A DNA stretch of 48,703 bases from Flavobacteriales bacterium (lineage in GTDB: Bacteria; Bacteroidota; Bacteroidia; Flavobacteriales; BACL11). Both the position numbers and the translations under genes were made by a program. A model generated the notes under the pieces. It ran no database searches and had not been told where the DNA came from. It saw only the letters and a list, made by a program, of their open reading frames with translations. Position 1 is the stretch's first letter. Each line of letters opens with the position of its first letter. Positions 25,956-34,479 of this stretch are shown one piece after another. The stretch spans positions 1 through 48,703 of the forward strand of contig JABICI010000023.1 of the NCBI GenBank assembly GCA_018652335.1. Reading direction: 5' to 3'.

Positions 25956-26687
25956 TTATCTTCTTGAACTTAGCTTTGCAAGTAATCGTAGGATTTCAAG
26001 ATATAACCAAATTAATGTTACAAGAAGACCAAATGCCCCATACCACTCCATATATTTAGGTGCGCCTCTTTCAGCACCATTTTCAATAAAGTCAAAGTCC
26101 ATCACTAAATTTAATGAAGCTATAACAACCACAACAAGAGAAAAACCAATGCTTATCATTGAAGAATTATTTGGATTCATTACAGGCAATCCTCCACTTC
26201 CAAATATACTCATAAAAAAGCTAATTAAATATACTATGCCAACACCTGCGGTGGCGGCAAAAAGTCCAAGCTTAAAGTTTTCAGTAGCTTTTATAATTTT
26301 AGTTTTATAAGCAAACAATAATGCAAATAATATACCTAAAGTTAACATAATTGCCTGCGGAACAATTCCAGGAACAAATGCATCTGCATACATCTTGGAA
26401 ATTCCACCTAAAGCTAAACCTTCAAGCAAAGCATAAATAGGAACTGTAGTTGGAGACCATTCTTTTTTAAAAATAGTAATTAAAGCAAGAATTAAACCAC
26501 CAATAGTTCCAACTAATATATAATCCATTATCGCATTACTATATGTATAATATCCAGCAAGTAATAAAATACCCATACTAATTGCTGTTTTATTAACAGC
26601 GCCATCTAGTGTCATAACATCACTTGATGAAGATGATAAATTTTCAAAAGTCTTGTTACTTAAGGCTGGGTTACCTGATCTAATCAT
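25956..26687 (-). CDS. Bax inhibitor-1/YccA family membrane protein
   Basis: A 243-residue protein with a soluble Ser-rich N-terminus (SNKTFENLSSSSSDVMTLDG) and about seven membrane helices between 33 and 232. Family segments include GNPALSNKTF at the N-terminus, SLNLVMDFDFIENG and KYMEWYGAFGLLVTLIWLYLE at the C-terminus, where the conserved Asp residues lie. BI-1 family members are Ca2+ leak channels or FtsH modulators; this subgroup (DUF4870/YccA-like, 'Bax inhibitor-1/YccA') is uncharacterised. It is the first gene of a four-gene operon with a TAAATTTG element 16 nt upstream. Confidence 0.9.
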   Translation of the reverse strand: MIRSGNPALSNKTFENLSSSSSDVMTLDGAVNKTAISMGILLLAGYYTYSNAIMDYILVGTIGGLILALITIFKKEWSPTTVPIYALLEGLALGGISKMYADAFVPGIVPQAIMLTLGILFALLFAYKTKIIKATENFKLGLFAATAGVGIVYLISFFMSIFGSGGLPVMNPNNSSMISIGFSLVVVVIASLNLVMDFDFIENGAERGAPKYMEWYGAFGLLVTLIWLYLEILRLLAKLSSRR

Positions 26688-26702
26688 AATATTATTTTAT
26701 TA

Positions 26703-26710
26703 CAAATTTA
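26703..26710 (-). promoter_or_regulatory. -7 promoter element (TAAATTTG) of the BI-1/flavin/photolyase-like operon
   Basis: Exact TAnnTTTG on the minus strand, 15 nt before the ATG. Two copies of the decamer GAACAAAATA (plus-strand 26711-26720 and 26733-26742), 22 bp apart start to start, lie immediately upstream, where an activator or repressor could bind. Confidence 0.45.
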
Positions 26711-26840
26711 GAACAAAATATTTAATAATTTTGAACAAAATACATATTCATATCAAAATGTATAAACACAGAAACTATGCTTTGCATATAATTCAAATTT
26801 AAATATCTTTATTTAGCAAAAATTAACAAAATAGAAAAAA

Positions 26841-27395
26841 ATGAAAAAAAAAATATTAACAATAACATTAGGCATCTTTATTTTAACAGCTAACGCACAG
26901 ATTGAGAAACTAGCAGGACCAAGACTTGGAATAACATTTATTGGTGCAGGACCAGTTGCAGATTTCTTACATGAAGGGTTTGATTTTAATGAAAGTGATA
27001 AATATGGAAGTACTGGATCTGCTATGACAACACAATACGGATGGCAATGGGAATCAAGATTTGCAGATGGAGGTGGCGATGTAGTTGGAATAGTAGAATG
27101 GATGTTTCTAGTATCAGGAATGGAACAAGGAAAATTTTTACCATCAGCAACTTCAATAATAGGAGTTAGAAAAGGAAATGGCTATGAAGTAGGTGTTGGT
27201 CCGAATCTATCATTATCTGGAATTGGAATGGTATTTGCAGTTGGTTATAATTTTAAATCTGGTAATTTAAATTTACCAGTGAATATTGCGTTTATGCCAG
27301 GAAGACAATTAACAGGTGAGGCTGATGGTCAAGAATATAAATACAGCTCTGGTGAAAGAATATCACTTATGATTGGATTTAATATGAGTAAATAA
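26841..27395 (+). CDS. Conserved exported protein of unknown function, possible small beta-barrel
   Basis: A 184-residue protein with a signal peptide (about 1-19, ending ANAQ). The mature part is Gly-rich with alternating hydrophobic residues: GPRLGITFIGAGPVADFL, YGWQWESRF, GVGPNLSLSGIGMVFAVGY and a last strand ISLMIGFNM. That pattern fits an outer-membrane beta-barrel or a beta-rich surface protein. I recognise it only as a recurring Bacteroidota hypothetical family. It converges with the Cys/His lipoprotein gene, 10 nt away. Confidence 0.6.
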   Translation: MKKKILTITLGIFILTANAQIEKLAGPRLGITFIGAGPVADFLHEGFDFNESDKYGSTGSAMTTQYGWQWESRFADGGGDVVGIVEWMFLVSGMEQGKFLPSATSIIGVRKGNGYEVGVGPNLSLSGIGMVFAVGYNFKSGNLNLPVNIAFMPGRQLTGEADGQEYKYSSGERISLMIGFNMSK

Positions 27396-27405
27396 AAAAA
27401 TAATC

Positions 27406-27744
27406 TTAGTAGTCATGATCTCCATGATCTTCACAATGAATTTCATATTGTGAATTAGCACTTCCTGGCCCATATTCACCTGGAAGTAGAGGAATTCCGT
27501 CGCTGGAGTATAGTGTGTCTGTAACAGTGTACACATAACTTGATGATTCTGCATCTCTTAATTCATCTTCACAAAAATCTTCTCCTCCTGATGCATTTAG
27601 AATTTCCCATTGAGTCTCTGATTTATCAGGCAGGGCAATATGACACTCGTGACAAAGCTCAGCATCATCATCTTTAGAGCAAGAAGTCATACTGCTAATT
27701 GCTAAAAATGCAACACCCATTACTAAATAATTTACTTTTTTCAT
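27406..27744 (-). CDS. Small Cys/His-rich lipoprotein
   Basis: A 112-residue lipoprotein: signal peptide with lipobox SMTSC, lipidated C22. Just after it comes CHECH (31-35), two further Cys (FCEDE and the end), and a His/Asp-rich C-terminus HCEDHGDHDY. The arrangement suggests metal binding at the cell surface or periplasm. It lies 70 bp downstream of the TonB receptor gene on the same strand and its 5' region shares the 10-mer CACCTCTTAA (minus strand) with the receptor's 5' region. No family name recognised. Confidence 0.65.
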   Translation of the reverse strand: MKKVNYLVMGVAFLAISSMTSCSKDDDAELCHECHIALPDKSETQWEILNASGGEDFCEDELRDAESSSYVYTVTDTLYSSDGIPLLPGEYGPGSANSQYEIHCEDHGDHDY

Positions 27745-27769
27745 TTTTATATATATTTAATTAATACTG

Positions 27770-27785
27770 ACACCTTAAGAGGTGT
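27770..27785 (-). promoter_or_regulatory. Inverted repeat upstream of the lipoprotein gene
   Basis: ACACCT / AGGTGT with a 4-nt loop, in the TonB-lipoprotein gap about 26 nt before the lipoprotein ATG. It is not followed by a T run. It contains the decamer TTAAGAGGTG (27775-27784, plus strand) also found at 30080-30089. Confidence 0.35.
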
Positions 27786-27814
27786 TTCGCTTCTTTAAAG
27801 CTCATCAGAGTATT

Positions 27815-30040
27815 TTAAAATTCATATTTTAAATTAATATTGAAAAATCTTCCAGGATTAGGTACTCCACCAGCAACTCCTCTTACTCTTGATATATGAG
27901 GTGAATATACTTCATTAAATAAGTTGTTTAAACTTAATACACAATGTAATTTATCATTAAATTTTAATCCTAGTTGTAGATTTATAACATTGTATTCTGG
28001 AGTTAAAGATTCATATTCAGCGTAACTATTTTGCTGAAATTTATAAACATGATAAATAGATATATAATCAAATTTATATTTAATAATTTTTTCATATTTA
28101 TTAAAATCAAATAAAACTTTTGTTTTAATACTATTTGCAGGCACTAGAGCCAAACCGTACACATCATCTTTATTTTTAGTATGTAAAAAAGAATAAGATT
28201 GCTCAATATGTAAATTATGTAATTGATGAGGATGATAGTGTAAATTGAATTCAACACCTTTAATTTCAACTTTTTCATATTGTGTGTAATTATACACCTT
28301 GTAACTATCTTGAATTGAGTCTGTTGGAGTTATTGAAATAAAATCAGATATATATTGTGCAAATGGATTTAAAACAATCCCTATATGTTCATTAGACCAT
28401 TGATATTTAAAATCAAACTGATTAGCATATTCAATTTTTAATTGATTATCTCCAATTTCATACCTGTTTGTACCATGATGAACACCATCTGAAAAAAGCT
28501 CAGAAAAATGCGGTGCTCTATACGCTCCAGAATATGTAAATCTTAAAATATGATCAATGAATTTATAATAAAATCCTGTAGATAGACTTGTATTAGAAAA
28601 GACTTGATCATAATTAATATTGAATTTTTCGCTCTGATCATTAACCTTCAAATTTTTATAATCGTAGCGAATACCTGAATTAAATCCAAAATCATTTTTT
28701 TCATAATCAACTATAAAATAAGGACCTACATTAAATGACGAGGCATCTGGAACTAATCTATCTATTTCATTATTCTTATTATTAAGTATTGTAATTTGAG
28801 AACCAAAATTGACAGTAATACTTCCTAAATTATATCTAACACTAGGAGATATCTGCGTATTAGATAAATCAATATCAAACGCTGGTTTAGTCCACTTTTC
28901 CCACTCTTGTAAATTATTTATAAAATGACCAACATATAAGTTAAATTTTAAGTTATTCTGAAGGAAGATAGACTCATAAATAATCAGCTGATTGTTAACT
29001 ACCTGATTAGGTCTAGATGTATCATAGTCAGTTGAGAAATCTAAAGATGATGAAGTAAGATCAATAAGATTAGACTCTTGAGGATCGCCATGAATATGGC
29101 CCGGAATTCCTGGTGCTTCGGTATGCCTATGATATCTAAAAATATTTTGCCAGTTCTTAAGCCTATGTGCTAATGAAAATTTTATAGCATTTTGTTTGAA
29201 TCTTGAATTAAACAAATACCAACTATTGGGTAAGCGATAATCTGAAGAAATTGCATACTGACCATACAAATTAAAATAAAAATTCTTTTCACCCCACTTA
29301 ATTCCAAATTGATTACTACTTAAATAGCTACTATTATTAAATTTCGTAGAAAGGAAACCTTTTATTTTTTTACTATCAACAAAAGGATGATCTTTAAAGT
29401 ATAATACACCTCCAATAGCTTCTGAGCCATACTTCAATGCACTAGAACCCTTGATCAATTCTACTTCATTTAAACCTAAATCTGTAAATCCTATACCATG
29501 ATCATTTGCCCATTGCTGATTATTTATTTGCATACCATTTAAATAAGTAACAACACGCATTCCAGATAATCCCCTAACAACTACTTTTTGTATACCTAAA
29601 CCAGATGAGATCATATCTACTCCATTTAACTGAGAAATACTCTCAACCATAGAGTTAGATTCTAAAAAATTAAGTGATTTCTTTTCAATATTTGTTAACT
29701 TACTATTTCCTAATTTATTATGGGTACTTGATATACCAACTTCATCTAAACTAACATGAAGTTTATTAAGAACAATCTCCAATGTCATATTAGATGTATA
29801 TTTAATTTTTTTGGTTGAATATCCATTCTTGTAAAAATTTATATAACTATTATTGGGAATATCGGATTCAGTGACAAACTCACCATTTCCATCACTATAC
29901 AATAGTATATTTTGATCAGATAGATATATATCAACCTGATTTATTGGTTTGTTATTATCATCTAAGATAATACCTATAGTTTGAGAATAAATTGTAAAAA
30001 CATTCATCACAATTAGTGATGAAAAAAGTAACTTTTTCAT
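27815..30040 (-). CDS. TonB-dependent outer-membrane receptor, probable metal or metallophore uptake
   Basis: A 741-residue receptor: signal peptide (1-19), carboxypeptidase-regulatory-like domain (about 20-90), plug (about 105-215, with VVRGLSGMRVVTYLNGM and LIKGSSALKYGSEAIGGV), and a 22-strand barrel ending in an aromatic terminus (NLKYEF). A His-containing loop RHTEAPGIPGHIHGD (about 305-319) lies in the barrel, a feature seen in zinc- or copper-type receptors such as ZnuD. The neighbours are a Cys/His-rich exported protein upstream and a Cys/His lipoprotein downstream, which supports a metal. The actual substrate is unproven. Confidence 0.9.
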   Translation of the reverse strand: MKKLLFSSLIVMNVFTIYSQTIGIILDDNNKPINQVDIYLSDQNILLYSDGNGEFVTESDIPNNSYINFYKNGYSTKKIKYTSNMTLEIVLNKLHVSLDEVGISSTHNKLGNSKLTNIEKKSLNFLESNSMVESISQLNGVDMISSGLGIQKVVVRGLSGMRVVTYLNGMQINNQQWANDHGIGFTDLGLNEVELIKGSSALKYGSEAIGGVLYFKDHPFVDSKKIKGFLSTKFNNSSYLSSNQFGIKWGEKNFYFNLYGQYAISSDYRLPNSWYLFNSRFKQNAIKFSLAHRLKNWQNIFRYHRHTEAPGIPGHIHGDPQESNLIDLTSSSLDFSTDYDTSRPNQVVNNQLIIYESIFLQNNLKFNLYVGHFINNLQEWEKWTKPAFDIDLSNTQISPSVRYNLGSITVNFGSQITILNNKNNEIDRLVPDASSFNVGPYFIVDYEKNDFGFNSGIRYDYKNLKVNDQSEKFNINYDQVFSNTSLSTGFYYKFIDHILRFTYSGAYRAPHFSELFSDGVHHGTNRYEIGDNQLKIEYANQFDFKYQWSNEHIGIVLNPFAQYISDFISITPTDSIQDSYKVYNYTQYEKVEIKGVEFNLHYHPHQLHNLHIEQSYSFLHTKNKDDVYGLALVPANSIKTKVLFDFNKYEKIIKYKFDYISIYHVYKFQQNSYAEYESLTPEYNVINLQLGLKFNDKLHCVLSLNNLFNEVYSPHISRVRGVAGGVPNPGRFFNINLKYEF

Positions 30041-30056
30041 ATAATAATAAATAAAG

Positions 30057-30089
30057 TAAAAAAACGCTTAACTATATAGTTAAGAGGTG
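30057..30089 (-). terminator. Terminator or attenuator upstream of the TonB receptor gene
   Basis: An 18-bp perfect palindrome CTTAACTATATAGTTAAG (30067-30084) is followed on the minus strand by CG and a run of seven T. This fits a rho-independent stop between the Cys/His-rich gene and the receptor, leaving the receptor gene 17 nt downstream without a visible TAnnTTTG of its own. It could act as an attenuator, or the palindrome could be an operator. The decamer TTAAGAGGTG at 30080-30089 overlaps it. Confidence 0.45.
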
Positions 30090-30120
30090 AAATCATACTT
30101 AGTCATGTAAGACTATTTAT

Positions 30121-30531
30121 CTATATTATGAAGGGGGGAGATTTATTTTGAAAGCTAGTAAAATCAGTTAAGTTTAATGAATCAAATGATTGATGCATTA
30201 CTGATGTTAAAGATTTAAAAACAAGATTTGAATATTTATCTAAAAAAGCAAATTTTACATTAGAAAAATGATCACAAATATTGCATTTTTCTAAAGTATT
30301 TGCAAGATGAGAGTCATGTGAACATTCTTTTTCAAAATTTATTTTTTGAAAAAGAGCCTCACAAAATAAAACATTTATTTCTTCATCATGATGATCACAA
30401 CAATAGTCTTGATCATTTTGATTTATTGAATGACTATGAAAAGAGAACAAAGATAATGAACCAAATAAATAAATTAAAAGTAATGTACCGCTTAAAATTC
30501 TATTATGTAAGATTATACTTTTTTTCATCAT
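30121..30531 (-). CDS. Small Cys/His-rich exported protein next to TonB receptor
   Basis: A protein of 136 residues from the ATG at 30531 (a second ATG follows at once). An N-terminal hydrophobic segment (about 10-30) is followed by HSHS, CCDHHDE (44-50), a lone Cys (57), CSHDSH (70-75) and CNICDH (83-88). The many Cys and His in short clusters suggest metal binding outside the cytoplasm. A longer reading from 30555 is unlikely because a TATTTTTG element lies at 30533-30540, downstream of that start. No family recognised. The receptor gene follows 80 bp downstream. Confidence 0.65.
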   Translation of the reverse strand: MMKKSIILHNRILSGTLLLIYLFGSLSLFSFHSHSINQNDQDYCCDHHDEEINVLFCEALFQKINFEKECSHDSHLANTLEKCNICDHFSNVKFAFLDKYSNLVFKSLTSVMHQSFDSLNLTDFTSFQNKSPPFII

Positions 30532-30532
30532 G

Positions 30533-30540
30533 CAAAAATA
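30533..30540 (-). promoter_or_regulatory. -7 promoter element (TATTTTTG) of the Cys/His-rich gene
   Basis: Exact TAnnTTTG on the minus strand; only one base separates it from ATGATG at 30531. The mRNA would start at the first or second of these ATGs, so it should be leaderless. Confidence 0.45.
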
Positions 30541-30647
30541 TAATTCTAAATTCATATTTTCTTAAAAACTAAACTAAAATTGAAATTTATTTATTTAAAA
30601 AAATTTTCTAGTGCAATTAAGATTGCTTACTTTTAAAAAAAAAAATC

Positions 30648-32102
30648 ATGAAAAGAATTTTAACAATCTGTATTGCATTAGTATTTGCTTTATCCTCTCA
30701 TGCAACTCATTTAATGGGAGGTCAAATAACAACAACTTATATTTCTTCTGATACATCTGGCTCCCATTATTTTTTAGAATTAGATTTATATAGAGATACA
30801 TTAGGCATAAATGTTGATACGATACAAGAAATAGAAATATGGTCATTAGATGTAATGGGCAATTACAATCTATTATCAACCAATACATTAACTTTGGGTA
30901 CTTCAGGCGCACTAGCAACCATGTCATCTGCTTATGGTGTCGAAATTTATCATTTTACTGATTCAATTATATTCCCTGCTAATGGAAATTATATTGTGAA
31001 ATGGAAAAATTGTTGCAGAAATAATGCTATAATAAATATGGCTACTCCAGGATCTGAAACAATGACTCTTCTAGCATATGTTAATGTCAATAATCTATCC
31101 CCAAATTCATCTCCAACATTTCTAGCGCCACCAATTATTTATCTTCCAACTAATAATATTTGGCAATACAATCCATTACCATTTGATATAGATGGTGATT
31201 CGTTAGTATGGAATTTAACAGTTCCATTATCAGCATCAAGTAACCCTCCAATACCAGACTCAGTAACAGGTTACGAATTTCTTTCTGACACTATACTTTA
31301 TTCAAACTCTTCAGCACCTTTTGCAGTAAATAATTTTACAGGAGAAATAACTTGGAGTCCAAAAATGATAGGAAATTTTGTTGCTTCATTAACAATACAA
31401 GAATATAGGAACGGAACTCTTATTGGGGCAATGAATAGAGATATGCAATTCGTTGTTGTTGCTGATTCAACAAACTTCACTCCAATTATTTCTAATATGC
31501 AAAGTTTACCAACAAATAATCTTGGAAATCCCTACGTTAAAATTGCACCTGGACAAAACTATCAACTTCATTTACTTGCATCTGATCAAGACTTAAATGA
31601 TGTAATTAGTATGGATGCATTTGGAGAGCCTTTTAGCTTATCAAATGGGGCAAGCTTCAGTTATTCTTTGACGGGAAATAATAACGAGATAGATGGTGTT
31701 TTCTCTTGGACACCAGATATAAATCATCTTCGCGAAAATCCATATCTTGTTGTATTTAGGACAACTGATAATTTCTTTTATTTTGATGAGACTGTTCAAT
31801 TTGAAGTAACGTACAATACATCTATTAATGAGGATCAAAATAATTTATTTGTTCAAACTATTTATCCTAATCCAGCAAGAAACTCCTTTACACTACCTAT
31901 TCTAATAGAAAAAAACAATAACATTAAAATAGACATTTATAATAATCTTGGGATTAAAGTCTCTAGTAGAAACTTAGAACTAAGTGCGGGTTCACATCTG
32001 ATAGTCAATAACTTTAATCTTAATAATGGACAATATTTTGTAAATATTACAGATGAATTTGGAACTATCAAAACAACAAAGAAATTACTCATATTAAAAT
32101 AA
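30648..32102 (+). CDS. Secreted surface protein with T9SS sorting domain
   Basis: A 484-residue exported protein. Signal peptide (about 1-19) is followed by HLMGGQITTTYIS and LELDLYRDTLGINVD, the N-terminal pattern (HxxGGxI then LYRDC) of many Bacteroidota gliding- or adhesion-associated surface proteins. The middle contains beta-sandwich/cadherin-like segments such as PFDIDGDSLVWNLTVP and FTGEITWSPKMIGNF. The C-terminal 80 or so residues are a T9SS type A domain (IYPNPARNSFTL, then IYNNLGIKV, then GQYFVNI). Probable surface adhesin or filament; exact role unknown. The TPR lipoprotein gene starts 6 nt after its stop. Confidence 0.85.
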   Translation: MKRILTICIALVFALSSHATHLMGGQITTTYISSDTSGSHYFLELDLYRDTLGINVDTIQEIEIWSLDVMGNYNLLSTNTLTLGTSGALATMSSAYGVEIYHFTDSIIFPANGNYIVKWKNCCRNNAIINMATPGSETMTLLAYVNVNNLSPNSSPTFLAPPIIYLPTNNIWQYNPLPFDIDGDSLVWNLTVPLSASSNPPIPDSVTGYEFLSDTILYSNSSAPFAVNNFTGEITWSPKMIGNFVASLTIQEYRNGTLIGAMNRDMQFVVVADSTNFTPIISNMQSLPTNNLGNPYVKIAPGQNYQLHLLASDQDLNDVISMDAFGEPFSLSNGASFSYSLTGNNNEIDGVFSWTPDINHLRENPYLVVFRTTDNFFYFDETVQFEVTYNTSINEDQNNLFVQTIYPNPARNSFTLPILIEKNNNIKIDIYNNLGIKVSSRNLELSAGSHLIVNNFNLNNGQYFVNITDEFGTIKTTKKLLILK

Positions 32103-32108
32103 CTTAAA

Positions 32109-33251
32109 ATGAAAAAAATAGTATACTTAACATTACTGTCTGTATTTATTGCAAGTTGCAATAGTAATTTAGATAATAAAAAAGTAGAGAACTTTGTTGT
32201 AGAGCATTTTAAAAATCAAACGATTGAGTCAGAAGCAATATCAACCTTTGATGTTAATATTAGCGATTCAGTAATACTTTTTAATTTATCTAACGGATGG
32301 GTAGGGAGACCAAATTGGGTTAATGACAAAAGTAAAATTAAAACAGATTGGTTTTACGAAGACTCTGTTGCAACAGAAGTTTCAGATGTAGAAATTTTTG
32401 GAGAAATTGCTAGCGTATATGGAAATGTAAGTTTCTTTACTAATGGAATTAGCACTTCAAATGCCGGATTCCATTCATTAGTTGGCAATGAAAAAGGAAA
32501 ACTAGTTTTCAAAAGACACTCATGGATGAATTGGAATATGAATAAAGCAGCAAATTCATTTGTGTGGCCATCTTCAGATGTTGAAGGATCTCTTTCTATG
32601 TATAATAAAATGAGATATGCAATGGCTAATCTTAGAAATAACGATGCCTTAGCTTATTCTGACAGTTTAGTTAAATTAGATCCTAATTTAGCTGTAGCAC
32701 ACATTGGAAAACTACACTACTTGTTTATAAACGGAAAAGCTGATGAACTAGTTGCTCTTTTAGATGAGATAAAGCCTAAACTAGAAGATGCTACAATTGC
32801 AGAAAGATACTACATAGAGACAATGACTCCTTCATCTTCAAGAAATGAAATACTTAAAAAGTTTGAAAATGCATTAATCTATGCTGCAAACGACCCACTA
32901 CTAAGAGGTTGGTATTCATACTACCTTCTAGATTTAGATAAAAGAATCGAAAATATAAATATTGGACTTAAACGATTCCCCGAAAGTAGCTTGTTAAATA
33001 ACATGATGGGGTATCTAATGAAAGAAAAAGGAGATTACAAGGCGGCAAAACAATATTTAAATGTATACATAACAATACATCCGGAAGAACCAAATGCATA
33101 TGATTCAATGGGAGATATTCTTTTAGCATCAGGAGATAGAATTCAAGCTAAAGAAATGTTTTTAAAAGCCTATGAGTTAAGTAGAAACTTGAAAACTGGT
33201 CCTGAAGATTTTTTCGAAAGATCTAAGAATAAGGCAGAGGCAATTAATTAA
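32109..33251 (+). CDS. Lipoprotein with NTF2-like and TPR regions
   Basis: A 380-residue lipoprotein with lipobox FIASC (C17). Residues about 25-140 look like an NTF2/SnoaL-type fold (DVEIFGEIASVYGNVSFFTNG, then LVFKRHSWMNWN), often found as a DUF4440-type domain. Residues about 160-375 form TPR-like helical repeats (LVKLDPNLAVAHIGKLHYLF; MGYLMKEKGDYKAAKQYL; AYDSMGDILLASGDRIQAKE). No catalytic role can be assigned. It lies 6 nt downstream of the T9SS surface protein gene, so the two are co-transcribed and may act together at the cell surface. Confidence 0.75.
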   Translation: MKKIVYLTLLSVFIASCNSNLDNKKVENFVVEHFKNQTIESEAISTFDVNISDSVILFNLSNGWVGRPNWVNDKSKIKTDWFYEDSVATEVSDVEIFGEIASVYGNVSFFTNGISTSNAGFHSLVGNEKGKLVFKRHSWMNWNMNKAANSFVWPSSDVEGSLSMYNKMRYAMANLRNNDALAYSDSLVKLDPNLAVAHIGKLHYLFINGKADELVALLDEIKPKLEDATIAERYYIETMTPSSSRNEILKKFENALIYAANDPLLRGWYSYYLLDLDKRIENINIGLKRFPESSLLNNMMGYLMKEKGDYKAAKQYLNVYITIHPEEPNAYDSMGDILLASGDRIQAKEMFLKAYELSRNLKTGPEDFFERSKNKAEAIN

Positions 33252-33307
33252 ACTATTCATTATACTACCTACTATCAAATACAGTAGATTAATTTTAAAA
33301 ACTAAAA

Positions 33308-34393
33308 GTGATATATTTAATTGTTAAAGTTCTATTTGCAACATATTTGCTTTGGAAAATTTCATCAACTTTTGATTTAGCAGCAAATTTTCTAACAAGA
33401 AACATTGGAGAGGGTATAAAAGGTCCAACAATTAATGCAATTGCTTCTTCTCTTCCTGAATTATTCATCTCTACAATGTTTCTTTTTTATTATGGAGACA
33501 TAAAAGGTTTTTCGGCGAGCTACGCAACTATAATTGGTAGTTCAGCATTTAATATTGCTGTAATTCCAGTTGTATCATTTCTTGTTGTTTACTTTAAAAA
33601 TAATACTAAAAAGTTTGAAGTTGATAAAGTAATTGTAAAACAAGATGGTATATTTTTAATTGGTGCAATCATATTGTTTTTGTTAGGGTTTTTGTACGGA
33701 ATAAATACATGTTTTACTTATATACTAATTGGTTATTACATAGTCTATGTTTATTCACTATATATAAGTAGAAAAAGTAATAAATCTGATTTTGAGAGTA
33801 ATAATATTGTAGAAACTGAATATAGTAATGGAATATTTTCAGACATTTTAAATTTAAAATTGTTTAGTTTGTTTAATTCAGGAAAAATAACTACTAATTC
33901 CTCATTACTTATAATACTTTTATCAATAGTAGTTATAGGTTTGAGTTGTGACATACTTATAACATCAACAGAACATATTTCAAAATTTATTGGAATTAAT
34001 TTGTTTTTTGTTTCCTTTTTTATCGCCTCAATTGCATCAAGTATTCCAGACACTTTTTTATCCGTTAAAGATGCAACTAATGGTAAATTTAAAGATTCGT
34101 TTTCTAATGCATATGGATCAAATATGTTTGATATTTGTATAGGACTTGGGCTTCCTTTATTTGTTTACACAACAATTAATGGAACAATAAATACTGATTT
34201 TCCAATTACTAGGATAGGGTTTTTAGGAGATTCATTTTTAAATGGAAATGTGTTATTATGGTCAATAATTTTACTTTTAGTTTTCACAATTACAACTACA
34301 TTAATTTATTATTACAACACTTTAAAATTCCAAAATGCAATTATAATAATAGCCTTGTATTTATTATTTATGTTTGGATTAATTATCTTTTAA
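33308..34393 (+). CDS. Cation/calcium exchanger family (CaCA, YrbG-like) membrane protein
   Basis: A 361-residue protein with two alpha-repeats typical of Na+/Ca2+ exchangers. Repeat 1 is GPTINAIASSLPELFIST (about 38-55) and repeat 2 is FIASIASSIPDTFLSVKDA (about 238-256), followed by AYGSNMFDICIG. About ten membrane helices are present. The acidic residues in SSLPE and SSIPD are the expected ion-binding ones. The start is GTG at 33308; no other good start lies before the first helix. It stands alone downstream of the TPR lipoprotein (56-nt gap) and ends before a 350-bp gene-poor stretch. Confidence 0.88.
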   Translation: MIYLIVKVLFATYLLWKISSTFDLAANFLTRNIGEGIKGPTINAIASSLPELFISTMFLFYYGDIKGFSASYATIIGSSAFNIAVIPVVSFLVVYFKNNTKKFEVDKVIVKQDGIFLIGAIILFLLGFLYGINTCFTYILIGYYIVYVYSLYISRKSNKSDFESNNIVETEYSNGIFSDILNLKLFSLFNSGKITTNSSLLIILLSIVVIGLSCDILITSTEHISKFIGINLFFVSFFIASIASSIPDTFLSVKDATNGKFKDSFSNAYGSNMFDICIGLGLPLFVYTTINGTINTDFPITRIGFLGDSFLNGNVLLWSIILLLVFTITTTLIYYYNTLKFQNAIIIIALYLLFMFGLIIF

Positions 34394-34479
34394 ATTATTA
34401 AGCATTCTGTTATTATATTAAGAATAAAACTACTTATATAACAATTTAAAATTAGGTTTTACAAAATTAAAATTGTGAT

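Noticed and set aside
30300-30572. 90-residue plus-strand frame over the Cys/His-rich gene
   Set aside because: The minus-strand reading has a signal peptide and clustered Cys/His motifs and a promoter element; the plus frame has none.
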